DNA of 8,629 bases from the NCBI GenBank assembly GCA_044359525.1, contig JBIKLY010000108.1:1-8629 (forward strand), in the 5' to 3' direction. Both the position numbers and the translations under genes were made by a program. This document shows, piece after piece, positions 1 to 6,641 of this stretch. Origin of the DNA: CAJBIL01 sp044359525 (GTDB lineage: Bacteria; Pseudomonadota; Gammaproteobacteria; Burkholderiales; Rhodocyclaceae). Positions within the stretch are counted from its first letter, which is position 1; each line of letters begins with the position of its first letter. The notes beneath the pieces are model-generated. The model was not told the origin of the DNA, ran no database searches, and saw only the letters and a program-made list of their open reading frames with translations.

Positions 1-1
1 A

Positions 2-394
2 CTGGAGCTCACCGAGAGCCTGCTGCTTGATGATGTTGAGGACATCATCGCCAAGATGATTGCCCTCAAGGAAAATGGTGTTTGCTTCTCGCTGGATGAC
101 TTCGGTACGGGCTATTCGTCACTTTCCTACCTCAAACGTTTGCCACTCGACCAGCTCAAGATCGATCAGTCGTTTGTGCGGGATGTGTTGACCGATCCCG
201 ATGATGCCGCCATTGCCCGCACCATCGTCGCACTGGCGCACAGTCTGGGCATGACGGTCATCGCCGAGGGCGTTGAAACCGAGGAACAACTTCTCTTTCT
301 TGCTAGTCACGGTTGCCATGCCTATCAAGGCTACCTGTTCAGCCGTCCCTTGCCGCTGGCGGATTTCGATAGGTTTATCCGGCGCGACCGCTGA
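2..394 (+). CDS. EAL-domain c-di-GMP phosphodiesterase, C-terminal part (5' end outside window)
   Basis: Partial gene: the frame is open from base 2 and ends at TGA 392-394, giving the last 130 residues. EAL domains hydrolyse the second messenger c-di-GMP to linear pGpG. Several of the domain's late catalytic blocks are visible and intact: LELTES at residues 1-6 (metal-binding strand), the DDFGTGYSS loop with the Asp-Asp pair at 32-33, LKIDQSFV with the conserved Lys at 53, VIAEGVET with Glu at 89, and the closing YQGYLFSRPLP block. The fragment therefore looks like a competent phosphodiesterase. The EAL motif itself and any N-terminal sensor or GGDEF domain lie upstream, so a GGDEF-EAL or PAS-GGDEF-EAL fusion is possible. 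The protein ends soon after the domain, so EAL is the C-terminal module. It converges on the gcr-family gene and is followed by a hairpin terminator. Confidence 0.93.
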   Translation: MELTESLLLDDVEDIIAKMIALKENGVCFSLDDFGTGYSSLSYLKRLPLDQLKIDQSFVRDVLTDPDDAAIARTIVALAHSLGMTVIAEGVETEEQLLFLASHGCHAYQGYLFSRPLPLADFDRFIRRDR

Positions 395-407
395 GTGTTG
401 ACGAGGT

Positions 408-437
408 GCCGGTTGTTCATGGCTCGACCGGCTTTTT
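408..437 (+). terminator. Intrinsic terminator of the EAL gene
   Basis: GCCGGTTG (408-415) pairs with CGACCGGC (425-432) as an 8-bp stem with one G-U pair and a 9-nt loop, followed directly by five T residues (433-437). It starts 13 bp after the EAL stop codon. The loop and right arm lie over the stop codon and last codons of the convergent gene at 417-2450. A T-run follows the hairpin only in the plus direction, so it should end transcription from the EAL side alone. Confidence 0.62.
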
Positions 438-2450
438 CGGTGGCAGGAAAAAGTCTCTCGGGTGTTGCAGCAGGTGATGCAGCACGGCGCTGGCGATCAG
501 CCGCCACTGGGCTTCCGGGATCTGCCGCGCGCGTAGGGCGACATTGAGCGCGAGAGCGAAGCTGACGGTGAGGTTGACGACACCGATGACGGCAACGCCC
601 ACTGCCGCCCAGACGAAGAGCCAGATATCCGGTGCGAAATTCAGCCCGACGTAGGCGATGCCGAGAAAGGCGGAAGAAAAAGCGACGTGCCGGATGTCGA
701 TTGGCAGACCAAAAAGCGTGCCGAAAATTGTTACGCCGCCGAGCAGGAAGCCAAAGAATAAATTGCCGGCAAGTGAGCCGAGATTGTTGCCAACATAGGT
801 TGAAACGCGGCGCATGCGTGTCTCGCCGAACAGGCGTTTCGGCCAGCTGAGTTGCAGGATGCGTTCTGGGACACGGTTGTAGGCGGCGTAGTTGTCGTAG
901 TAGCCGCTGATCAGGCCGGACAGGAAAAGGCAGACGCCGGCAATTGCGGCATAGAACACGGCGCCACTGTGAATCAGGCTTTGTTCTTCGGCCAGATGAA
1001 TCGCTTTATCCGGGCTGACGAAATGCTCGCCGCTGATGCCGAGAACGGTGAACGCGATCAGTCCGGCAAGCGGGATGGCGATGCAGATGTTGCCGAGAAT
1101 GGCAACGATCTGACTGCGCACGGTGCGCGCGATGAGATCGGTCAGCGTGTCGATGTTGCGCAGTTTGCCACCCGCTTCGCCGATGCTGGCGGCGATGGCG
1201 TTGGCGGTCATCGCCGGCTGCTTGGTGGCGACCGTGCCGTGCAGGATGTGGATCAGGCAAAAGCCCAAGCCGTAATTCAGGCAGAAGGCCAGGGCACCGG
1301 TCAGCGGCGGCATTTCGGCTTTGCCGAGCAAAATCTTGAAGCAGGCCATAAAGGCAATGATGCAGCCACCAATCATCGCCGAGCGCGCCAGTGACCAGTA
1401 TTCCTCACGGCTCTCGGTAATGTAGTGCTCACCGGCCTGGCCGGCATTGTCGGTAACGCGTAGGGCGATCAGTTCAACGTTCTGCCGCCAGTGCTGCTGG
1501 AGGTTGTTGCGCTGACACTCGTCGTGAACCAGGCGGCTGAACAGGCGCACGATGGCCGGGTAGGCCGTTGCGCCATCGGGGTCGTCCTGCAGGTCGGCGA
1601 GAATGTCGAGCAGTTGATCACTGCGCCGGATCAACTGTTGCAGCCGCTTGAGGTGGTAGGTGAGGCGGATGCTCGTACCGTCGCGCGCGGCGTGTTTGCG
1701 CACCCGCTCGATGACTTCCCGGCACTGGTCGTGCAGGACGCGCAAGTGTTTTTCATCAATACTTTGCGCTTCCGGTTTGCGCCAGGTTTCGGGGTAAGCG
1801 TCGATGTAGGCGGTCAGCTCGTTGTTCTGGGTGACGAATGGCGATTCGTAGGTTTCCAGCGACGGTTCAAGTCGCAGCAGTTCCGGCTCCATGCCGAAAG
1901 CAGCAATCCAGTAGGAAAGCACGCGCAGTGAGCGAAGAATCTCGGCGATTGCGTTCGGTAACGACGGGTTGGCCGGGGTCTCGTCGAAACGCAGCGCTTC
2001 GAGCAATTGCAGCCAGGCGTCCTCGCCCACGCCAATTACCCAGTGCTTGTCGCCCGGCTTATGAAATACCCGGCGCAGCACCGTGCGCAGCAGATCGGGG
2101 TCGAGCACATCGGGCAGGAAGGTGTGGCCGATGCGGCGCAGTGCTTCGTCGCCAAAACTGGTGTTGGGCAGGATGCCGGTCGACGTGTACAACTCGCTGT
2201 GGCGATAGCCACGGTTCAGGATGATCAGGCCCTTGCGCAGGTTGGCACGCAGATCGGGCTGCGTGCTGAGAATGTGGCAGAGTGCTTGCAGGGACCGTCG
2301 GGCAGATTCAATGTCGTCATTGCGGTGCGGCCGGATTTCGTCGATCAGTTGTGTGAGCAACTCGGCCGGATCGGTTTTTGAATCGTCGTCAATGTGGGCA
2401 AAGCGGCTGAGCAGTTGTTCCATGGGTTTTTTTATCGCAGCGTGAGCCAC
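417..2450 (-). CDS. gcr: Gcr-family (PF10136) multi-pass membrane protein, annotated in databases as 'site-specific recombinase'
   Basis: A 677-residue protein that I recognise as the Gcr/COG4389 family, widespread in Betaproteobacteria and named after a gonococcal 'site-specific recombinase'. Residues 1-350 are a soluble, mostly helical, charged region. The C-terminal half holds about six or seven hydrophobic segments, near 356-376, 383-403, 446-470, 497-516, 560-580, 587-606 and 610-640. A conserved-looking TKQPAMTANAIA stretch is at 409-420. I see no tyrosine-recombinase R-H-R-Y arrangement and no serine-resolvase N-terminus, so the recombinase label is doubtful; what can be seen is an inner-membrane protein of unknown function. 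The longest frame starts at GTG 2450. An ATG nine codons in (2423) is an alternative, giving MEQLLSRF. Neither has a clear SD. It is divergent from yaaA and convergent with the EAL gene. Confidence 0.88.
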   Translation of the reverse strand: MAHAAIKKPMEQLLSRFAHIDDDSKTDPAELLTQLIDEIRPHRNDDIESARRSLQALCHILSTQPDLRANLRKGLIILNRGYRHSELYTSTGILPNTSFGDEALRRIGHTFLPDVLDPDLLRTVLRRVFHKPGDKHWVIGVGEDAWLQLLEALRFDETPANPSLPNAIAEILRSLRVLSYWIAAFGMEPELLRLEPSLETYESPFVTQNNELTAYIDAYPETWRKPEAQSIDEKHLRVLHDQCREVIERVRKHAARDGTSIRLTYHLKRLQQLIRRSDQLLDILADLQDDPDGATAYPAIVRLFSRLVHDECQRNNLQQHWRQNVELIALRVTDNAGQAGEHYITESREEYWSLARSAMIGGCIIAFMACFKILLGKAEMPPLTGALAFCLNYGLGFCLIHILHGTVATKQPAMTANAIAASIGEAGGKLRNIDTLTDLIARTVRSQIVAILGNICIAIPLAGLIAFTVLGISGEHFVSPDKAIHLAEEQSLIHSGAVFYAAIAGVCLFLSGLISGYYDNYAAYNRVPERILQLSWPKRLFGETRMRRVSTYVGNNLGSLAGNLFFGFLLGGVTIFGTLFGLPIDIRHVAFSSAFLGIAYVGLNFAPDIWLFVWAAVGVAVIGVVNLTVSFALALNVALRARQIPEAQWRLIASAVLHHLLQHPRDFFLPPKKPVEP

Positions 2451-2459
2451 CGGGAACGG

Positions 2460-2486
2460 TGGACGGGAATGGGTGTCGATTACAAT
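2460..2486 (+). promoter_or_regulatory. Candidate yaaA promoter
   Basis: TACAAT (2481-2486) matches the -10 consensus at five of six bases, in the 69-bp gap between the divergent gcr-family gene and yaaA. The best -35 is TGGACG (2460-2465, four of six), but the spacer is only 15 bp. The start codon follows 33 bp after the -10. The -10 lies in ATTACAAT (2479-2486), which read on the other strand gives TGTAAT, also five of six, so the same bases may serve the minus-strand gene. Confidence 0.3.
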
Positions 2487-2519
2487 CCTAACAAATTACT
2501 CCGGCCATCAAGGCGCGCC

Positions 2520-3293
2520 ATGATTATTGTTCTTTCACCTGCCAAAACGCTTGATTTCAGCACGCCGCCAACGGCTACCGGGCACACGCAGCCGGCTTTG
2601 CTGGATCAGTCACAACTGCTGATCAGGCAATTGCGCAAGCTGTCGCCGGTCGATATCGGCAAGTTGATGGGCATCAGCGACCAACTCGCAGTATTGAACG
2701 CCACCCGTTATGCCGAATGGGCGTTGCCGTTTTCTCCGGATAATGCGAAGCAGGCCTTGCTCGCTTTTAACGGCGATGTTTATGAAGGTCTGGACGCGGC
2801 GACGCTTTCGCCGGCCGATCTCAAGTTCGCACAAGCGCATCTTCGCATACTCTCCGGTCTCTACGGCTTGCTGCGTCCGCTCGACCTGATGCAGCCCTAC
2901 CGGCTGGAAATGGGCACTCGTCTCGTTAACGCGCGTGGCAAGGATCTTTACGCCTTCTGGGGCGAACGCATTGCCGATGCGCTCAATGTACTGCTGCTTG
3001 AGACGAAGTCGAGCGCGCTGATCAATCTTGCCTCGGAAGAGTATTTCAAGTCGGTCAAGCCGAAAACGCTGGCTGTTCCGGTGATTCAGCCGGTGTTTGA
3101 AGACTGGAGTGCCGGCAAGTTCAAGGTTGTCAGTTTTTTCGCCAAGCGTGCGCGCGGGTTGATGGCGCGCTTTGCGATACGCCAGCGACTGACTTTGCCG
3201 GAGGGCCTGAAGAAATTTTCAGACGAGGGGTATGCCCATAATCCTGAGGCTTCGGATCAAGTGCACTGGGTGTTCCGTCGCAAACCAGTGTAA
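2520..3293 (+). CDS. yaaA: YaaA (UPF0246/DUF328) peroxide stress protein
   Basis: A 257-residue cytoplasmic protein, matching the usual length of the family (E. coli YaaA is 258). In E. coli YaaA is induced by hydrogen peroxide through OxyR, lowers free intracellular iron and so limits Fenton damage to DNA; a DNA-binding role has also been proposed. Family blocks in order: N-terminal MIIVLSPAKTLDF, FNGDVYEGLDA at about residues 84-94, the block around LRILSGLYGLLRPLD at about 107-121 leading into YRLEMGTRL, NLASEEYFKSV at about 170-180, and FFAKRARGLMARF near 205-217. The ATG at 2520 is chosen because the family begins exactly at MIIVLSPAK and an AAGG (2510-2513) stands 6 nt upstream. The frame is open further up to 2394, but that part overlaps the divergent gene. 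I did not see an obvious OxyR site. The 3' end is followed by 76 bp before the next gene, which has its own promoter. Confidence 0.95.
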   Translation: MIIVLSPAKTLDFSTPPTATGHTQPALLDQSQLLIRQLRKLSPVDIGKLMGISDQLAVLNATRYAEWALPFSPDNAKQALLAFNGDVYEGLDAATLSPADLKFAQAHLRILSGLYGLLRPLDLMQPYRLEMGTRLVNARGKDLYAFWGERIADALNVLLLETKSSALINLASEEYFKSVKPKTLAVPVIQPVFEDWSAGKFKVVSFFAKRARGLMARFAIRQRLTLPEGLKKFSDEGYAHNPEASDQVHWVFRRKPV

Positions 3294-3314
3294 ATGGTTG
3301 TTCTCATGGTGCTG

Positions 3315-3343
3315 CTGTCATAGCCTGATCCGTGGTCTATACT
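3315..3343 (+). promoter_or_regulatory. Promoter of the repeat-containing secreted protein gene
   Basis: CTGTCA (3315-3320, four of six to the -35 consensus), a 17-bp spacer, and TATACT (3338-3343, five of six to the -10). The start site should fall near 3350, followed by an AAGGAG ribosome site (3356-3361) and ATG at 3370, giving a short leader of about 20 nt. This indicates that the gene is transcribed separately from yaaA. Confidence 0.5.
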
Positions 3344-3369
3344 GGATACGTAACCAAGGAGAAGTCATT

Positions 3370-3789
3370 ATGCCGACCTTATCTGCCCGCATCCGCTTTT
3401 TCCCCCTGCTGGCGCTCGCTGCCGCGCCGCTGGCCCAGGCGCAGTACTATGGGCAGCAACCGTACAATCAGCAGCAATACAATCAGCAGCAATACAATCA
3501 GCAGCAATACAACCGCCAGCAACAGTACAACCCGCAGGGTGGCGATCAGACGATTCTCTACGGCACGGGGAAGAACCCGCCGCCGGGTATGGTGATTGAG
3601 CAGGGCAACGCGCCGCCGGGGATACCGATGAGCGGTGTGCAGCAGCAACAGCAGCTCAAGCCGAATGCCAATCGTTATGGCGGGCCGACGACGGTTTATC
3701 GTGATCGCAAAGGGCTGACCGTGATCAACGGCCCCGATGGTACGACGGTCTGCCGTGATGTTTCAGGGCGTGTCACGGTTTGCAACTGA
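3370..3789 (+). CDS. Small exported protein with Q/N/Y-rich tandem repeat (hypothetical)
   Basis: A 139-residue protein of a family I cannot name. The start is well supported by AAGGAG at 3356-3361, 8 nt before the ATG; the frame runs open upstream into the end of yaaA but has no SD there. Residues 1-24 are a classical signal peptide: Arg-7 and Arg-9, a hydrophobic stretch at 10-21, and an AQA cleavage site before Gln-25. The mature N-terminus (25-56) is low complexity, built from the unit YNQQQ, which is encoded by a perfect 15-bp repeat. A Gly/Pro linker follows (57-90, with NPPPGM and APPGIP), then a second Gln run (91-95). The C-terminal part (about 102-139) is more ordered: TVYRDRKGLTVINGPDGTTVCRDV is the sort of short repeated beta motif seen in periplasmic proteins. 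Its two cysteines (128 and 138) could form a disulfide after export. Its 3' end overlaps the convergent PIN gene by 27 bp. Probable location is periplasm or outer surface; function unknown. Confidence 0.82.
   Translation: MPTLSARIRFFPLLALAAAPLAQAQYYGQQPYNQQQYNQQQYNQQQYNRQQQYNPQGGDQTILYGTGKNPPPGMVIEQGNAPPGIPMSGVQQQQQLKPNANRYGGPTTVYRDRKGLTVINGPDGTTVCRDVSGRVTVCN
3463..3522 (+). repeat. 15-bp in-frame tandem repeat (three perfect copies plus a degenerate fourth)
   Basis: The unit TACAATCAGCAGCAA occurs identically at 3463-3477, 3478-3492 and 3493-3507. A fourth copy at 3508-3522 has three mismatches. A looser relative (YGQQP, 3448-3462) precedes the array. Each unit encodes YNQQQ. Because the unit is a multiple of three, slippage would change protein length without breaking the frame. 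Confidence 0.95.
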
Positions 3790-4242
3790 TGCCGGCGTGA
3801 GCAGGGCGCACGCCGCTTCTGCCGTGACGATGCCATAGGGCGGTGGCTTGTGGCGGTGCCTTGCCAGTTTCAATAGTAGCTTGTCGCGTGTGATCAGCAG
3901 GTCGGCCCGGCAACGGGCGCCGAGGACAAGAAACTTCTGGTCGTCGGCGTCGCGGCAGCGCGGCAGCAGGTAATTTTCAGCGCCGGCTGCGTCACAGACG
4001 ACGACAAACCCTCGGTATTCTTCCATCAGCGCCTGACGCGTTGCGGTGTCCATACCGAATTCCGGGTAGCCAGTGACGCGTTCGAGTTCGGCGAGGCATT
4101 CGCTGTCGGTAAAGCATTGCAGTCGGCCGCTGCCGATTCCGGCCTGCAAGGCCGTCGTGTGGCGGTTGGCGAAGTGCAGCATGTCCATCACGATATTGGT
4201 GTCGAGGACGAGGCGTGTTGCGCTGCCGGTAGAGTTTGTCAT
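3763..4242 (-). CDS. PIN-domain protein, COG1569/TIGR00305-type putative toxin nuclease
   Basis: A 159-residue PIN-fold protein. PIN domains are Mg/Mn-dependent RNases, and this subfamily is labelled 'putative toxin-antitoxin system toxin component, PIN family'. The acidic residues expected for the active site are present: Asp-14 in LVLDTN, Glu-52 in ECLAELERV, Asp-98/Asp-101 in the RDADDQKFL block and Asp-120 in LLITRDK, so the nuclease looks intact. The ATG at 4242 is preferred over one at 4284: it places the LVLDTN strand near the N-terminus as usual and lies 4 bp after the stop of the upstream oxidoreductase, which points to co-transcription and translational coupling. The SD is weak. No antitoxin-like gene (AbrB, RHH, HTH or Phd type) is beside it. 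The last 27 bp overlap the end of the convergent secreted-protein gene. It could be a housekeeping RNase rather than a toxin. Confidence 0.85.
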   Translation of the reverse strand: MTNSTGSATRLVLDTNIVMDMLHFANRHTTALQAGIGSGRLQCFTDSECLAELERVTGYPEFGMDTATRQALMEEYRGFVVVCDAAGAENYLLPRCRDADDQKFLVLGARCRADLLITRDKLLLKLARHRHKPPPYGIVTAEAACALLTPASVANRDTP

Positions 4243-4246
4243 CGGG

Positions 4247-5365
4247 TCACTCGAGCTGGAGTTTTTTAGTGACCAGTTCGGCAATTGCCAGCGAAGACGT
4301 CAGCCCCGGTGACTCAATCCCGAACAGATTGATCAAGCCGGCAACGCCATGTGCTTCCGGTCCCTGGATGAGAAAATCGGCGGCCGGGTCATTCGGCCCC
4401 GAGATTTTTGGCCGGATGCCGGCATAGGCTGGCGTCAGTGCGCCGTCGGGCAGGCCTGGCCAGTAGCGGCGAATTTCGGCATAAAACCGGTCGGCCCGTG
4501 CGGGGTCGACCTTGTAGTTGAATTCCTTGCCTGGTGATGTCAGCCATTCGACGTCGGGACCGAAGCGCGCCTGACCGCCAAGATCCAGCGTGAGATGGAC
4601 GCCCAGCCCGCCGGGTTCGGGCAGTGGATAGATCAGCCGTGAAAATGGTGTGCGACCGGTCAGTGCGTAGTAGTTGCCTTTGGCGTAGAACGCGTCTGGC
4701 AATTGCGCGGCAGGAAACCCGGCCAGCGAAGCGGCGACACGGACAGCCGAGAGACCGGCTGCGTTGATCACGATGCCGGTTTTGAGGTCGCTGGCTTCAC
4801 CGCCGCCAACCCTCAGCACGATGCCATCATCTTCGACGGCGCCGTCGATCAAGGGACTGCATACCGCCAGGGTTGCCCCGTTGCTTTCAGCGTCGCCAAG
4901 CAGGGCGAGCATCAGCGCGTGGCTGTCGACGATACCGGTTGACGGTGAGAGGAGGGCGGCGCGGCATCTCAATTCGGGTTCAAGGGACTGAGCCTTTGCG
5001 GAGTCTAGCATTTGCAGATCATCGACCCCGTTGCTGTCGCCCTGTTGGCGCAGGGCGTCGAGTTGGTCTTCTTGAGCGGCGTTACTGGCGACGATCAGCT
5101 TGCCGCAGCGCCGGTGGCTCACCCCGTGGCTGATGCAGAAGTCATAGAGCAGGCGGCGGCCGGTTACGCACAATTCTGCCTTGAGCGAGCCCGCCGGGTA
5201 ATACAGTCCGGCGTGAATCACTTCGCTGCTGCGCGCGCTGGTTTCGGTGCCGAAAGTCGCATGCTGTTCGAGGATTACCGTCTCGATGCCGCGTTGCGCC
5301 AGCGCGCGTGCGCATGCCAGGCCGACGACGCCGGCGCCGATGATGACCGCCCCGATTTTCTCCAC
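4247..5365 (-). CDS. FAD-dependent oxidoreductase, L-2-hydroxyglutarate dehydrogenase (LhgO/L2HGDH) family
   Basis: A 372-residue DAO-superfamily flavoprotein. The N-terminus has the dinucleotide-binding strand VIIGAGVVGL (GxGxxG at residues 10-15), with Glu-33 closing the second strand for the FAD ribose. The block SARSSEVIHAGLYYPAGSLKA (ends at residues 43 and 63) is the signature of the L-2-hydroxyglutarate oxidase/dehydrogenase group, and YAGIRPKI and LFGIESPGLTSSLAIAEL near the C-terminus fit the same family. Relatives oxidise L-2-hydroxyglutarate to 2-oxoglutarate, a metabolite-repair reaction, passing electrons to the respiratory chain or oxygen. Exact substrate is not certain, since many betaproteobacterial homologues are only called NAD(P)/FAD-dependent oxidoreductases. 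The start is taken as GTG 5365 because AAGGAG (5375-5380) stands 9 nt upstream and homologues begin just before the Gly-rich strand. An upstream ATG at 5461 would add 32 residues with no family resemblance. The PIN gene follows 4 bp downstream. Confidence 0.88.
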   Translation of the reverse strand: MEKIGAVIIGAGVVGLACARALAQRGIETVILEQHATFGTETSARSSEVIHAGLYYPAGSLKAELCVTGRRLLYDFCISHGVSHRRCGKLIVASNAAQEDQLDALRQQGDSNGVDDLQMLDSAKAQSLEPELRCRAALLSPSTGIVDSHALMLALLGDAESNGATLAVCSPLIDGAVEDDGIVLRVGGGEASDLKTGIVINAAGLSAVRVAASLAGFPAAQLPDAFYAKGNYYALTGRTPFSRLIYPLPEPGGLGVHLTLDLGGQARFGPDVEWLTSPGKEFNYKVDPARADRFYAEIRRYWPGLPDGALTPAYAGIRPKISGPNDPAADFLIQGPEAHGVAGLINLFGIESPGLTSSLAIAELVTKKLQLE

Positions 5366-5374
5366 GCTGGATGG

Positions 5375-5380
5375 CTCCTT
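5375..5380 (-). promoter_or_regulatory. Ribosome binding site fixing a GTG start for the FAD oxidoreductase
   Basis: On the minus strand this reads AAGGAG, within AAAAAGGAG, 9 nt before GTG 5365. It is the only strong SD near the gene and is the reason for choosing the GTG over the longer frame from 5461. Confidence 0.7.
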
Positions 5381-5395
5381 TTTAAAGAGCGCATT

Positions 5396-5424
5396 GTAAT
5401 ACCTCGACGCATTTCTTCCGGCAA
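5396..5424 (-). promoter_or_regulatory. Candidate promoter of the oxidoreductase-PIN operon
   Basis: Reading the minus strand: TTGCCG (5424-5419, four of six), a 17-bp spacer, and TATTAC (5401-5396, four of six). An overlapping TACAAT (5398-5393, five of six) could be the -10 instead, but its spacing to TTGCCG would be 20 bp. Either leaves a leader of about 25 nt carrying the AAGGAG site. It lies inside the longer frame from 5461, a further reason against that start. Confidence 0.33.
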
Positions 5425-5562
5425 AGTGCTTGGTGTAAACGTCATTTCGAAAAATAATCAATAATTACCGATGAATCCTGGCGTCTGCCGGCCGGCTTTT
5501 CTGTAAGATACGCAGCAGAGACAAAGTCGTATTTCCTGCTTGCCAGCCCAAAAAATATTCGA

Positions 5563-6597
5563 ATGACAAGAGACGCGTTGCCCATCCTGCAGAACGTTGA
5601 AGCGATTTCGTCCTGCCGGGACCGCGATGCGCTGGGTCGCCTGGTGCTGCAGGCGGTAGAAATGCTGCTTGGCGAAAATGCCGCAGTGGCTATTTTCGCC
5701 CGTACGCCGCAGGGTGAGACCGTGATCAGGGTTTCCGGGGCGACGGTGCCGGATTTGCTCACGGCCCCGTGGCCGGAACTGTTCGCCCGAACGCCGGGTT
5801 TTGGCCCGCCGCATTCTCAGGTGCTCAATGGTTGTCTCCATGGCGCCTTTCCTCTGCTTACCTCCGAGATCGCCAGCGATCATCTGGTGCTGGCCTGCGT
5901 CATTGATGCGGCGGATGAGCTTGCGTTGCTTGAAAGCATCGGCTGTCTGGTGCGTATTTACGGTAATCAGATCAGCCTGCTCGACTATAGCGAGCTGGAT
6001 ACGCTGACGCATTTGCTTAACCGCAAGACCTTCGATGAGACCTTCGACCGCTTGCTCACTGCACGTCTTGCCGATGCGTCTGAGACCGTTAGCAAAAACC
6101 GGCGCGAACATCCCGAATATGGCAAGCCGGCCTGGCTCGGTGTGATTGACATTGATCATTTCAAGCGCGTTAACGATTCGTTTGGCCATCTCTTTGGTGA
6201 CGAAGTCCTGTTGCGCGTCGGTGATCTGATGCGCAAGACCTTCCGTGGCGGCGATCGGCTGTTCCGTTTCGGCGGCGAAGAGTTTGTCGTCATCCTCAAC
6301 GCCGAGACTGAAGATCTGGCGGCTACCGGTTTTAATCGCTTCCGCGCCTCCGTTGAGGGCAATGAGTTTCCCCAGGTCGGGCAAGTTACCTGCTCGGTGG
6401 GCTTTACCGCAGTGAGGAACGGTGATGTTCCGACCGATGTCGTCGGCCGCGCCGACGAGGCGCTCTATTACGCCAAAGAGCATGGTCGTAACCAGGTTTG
6501 CTGCTATGAGCAACTGCTCGCCGAGGGCGCCATTGCACCGCCGGTGGTGGCCGAGGCGCCGGTCTCCGATTTCGATATCGACGCGCTTTTTGATTGA
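5563..6597 (+). CDS. GGDEF-domain diguanylate cyclase with N-terminal GAF-like region
   Basis: A 344-residue, apparently soluble protein; I see no membrane segment. Residues 1-140 look like a GAF-type sensory region (helix ISSCRDRDALGRLVLQAVEML, 15-35, then AAVAIFARTPQGE) but are too divergent to name a ligand. The catalytic domain starts with DTLTHLLNRKTF (146-157, the usual DxLTxLxNR entry). It then has VIDIDHFKRVND (194-205; metal-binding Asp-196 and substrate-binding Asn-204), and the signature GGEEF at 237-241. RGGD at 228-231 lies exactly five residues before it and is an intact inhibitory I-site, so product feedback is expected. The enzyme should make c-di-GMP from two GTP. The C-terminus carries a Pro/Ala linker and an acidic DFDIDALFD end. 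The ATG at 5563 has no strong SD, so the start is less certain than the function. It is divergent from the oxidoreductase, with a 197-bp gap in which I found no convincing promoter for this gene. Confidence 0.93.
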   Translation: MTRDALPILQNVEAISSCRDRDALGRLVLQAVEMLLGENAAVAIFARTPQGETVIRVSGATVPDLLTAPWPELFARTPGFGPPHSQVLNGCLHGAFPLLTSEIASDHLVLACVIDAADELALLESIGCLVRIYGNQISLLDYSELDTLTHLLNRKTFDETFDRLLTARLADASETVSKNRREHPEYGKPAWLGVIDIDHFKRVNDSFGHLFGDEVLLRVGDLMRKTFRGGDRLFRFGGEEFVVILNAETEDLAATGFNRFRASVEGNEFPQVGQVTCSVGFTAVRNGDVPTDVVGRADEALYYAKEHGRNQVCCYEQLLAEGAIAPPVVAEAPVSDFDIDALFD

Positions 6598-6641
6598 GCG
6601 GTAGCCGGCGTCAGTGAAAAACGCGGTGTGGCGCCAAGCCT

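Noticed and set aside
852..1394. 180-codon open frame on the plus strand inside the gcr-family gene, plus several shorter ones nearby
   Set aside because: Antisense shadow of a long, recognisable minus-strand gene in GC-rich DNA; no family resemblance and no separate expression signals.
3283..3299. AACCA/TGGTT inverted repeat across the yaaA stop codon
   Set aside because: Five weak base pairs with no T-run; likely chance.
3448..3525. Tandem repeat as a CRISPR array
   Set aside because: Units are contiguous with no spacers and are in frame within a coding gene.
3793..3820. Hairpin CGGCGTG/CACGCCG followed by CTTCT, as terminator of the secreted-protein gene
   Set aside because: The stem is fair (7 bp, 9-nt loop), but the T-tract is broken and short, and the element is within the PIN coding region. 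Not strong enough to call.
5366..5461. N-terminal extension of the FAD oxidoreductase from ATG 5461
   Set aside because: The extra 32 residues do not resemble the family, the candidate promoter lies within it, and a strong SD precedes GTG 5365.
5487..5500. GCCGGCCGGC followed by TTTT as a terminator
   Set aside because: The palindrome has no room for a loop beyond a 3-bp stem, and no gene ends upstream of it on that strand.
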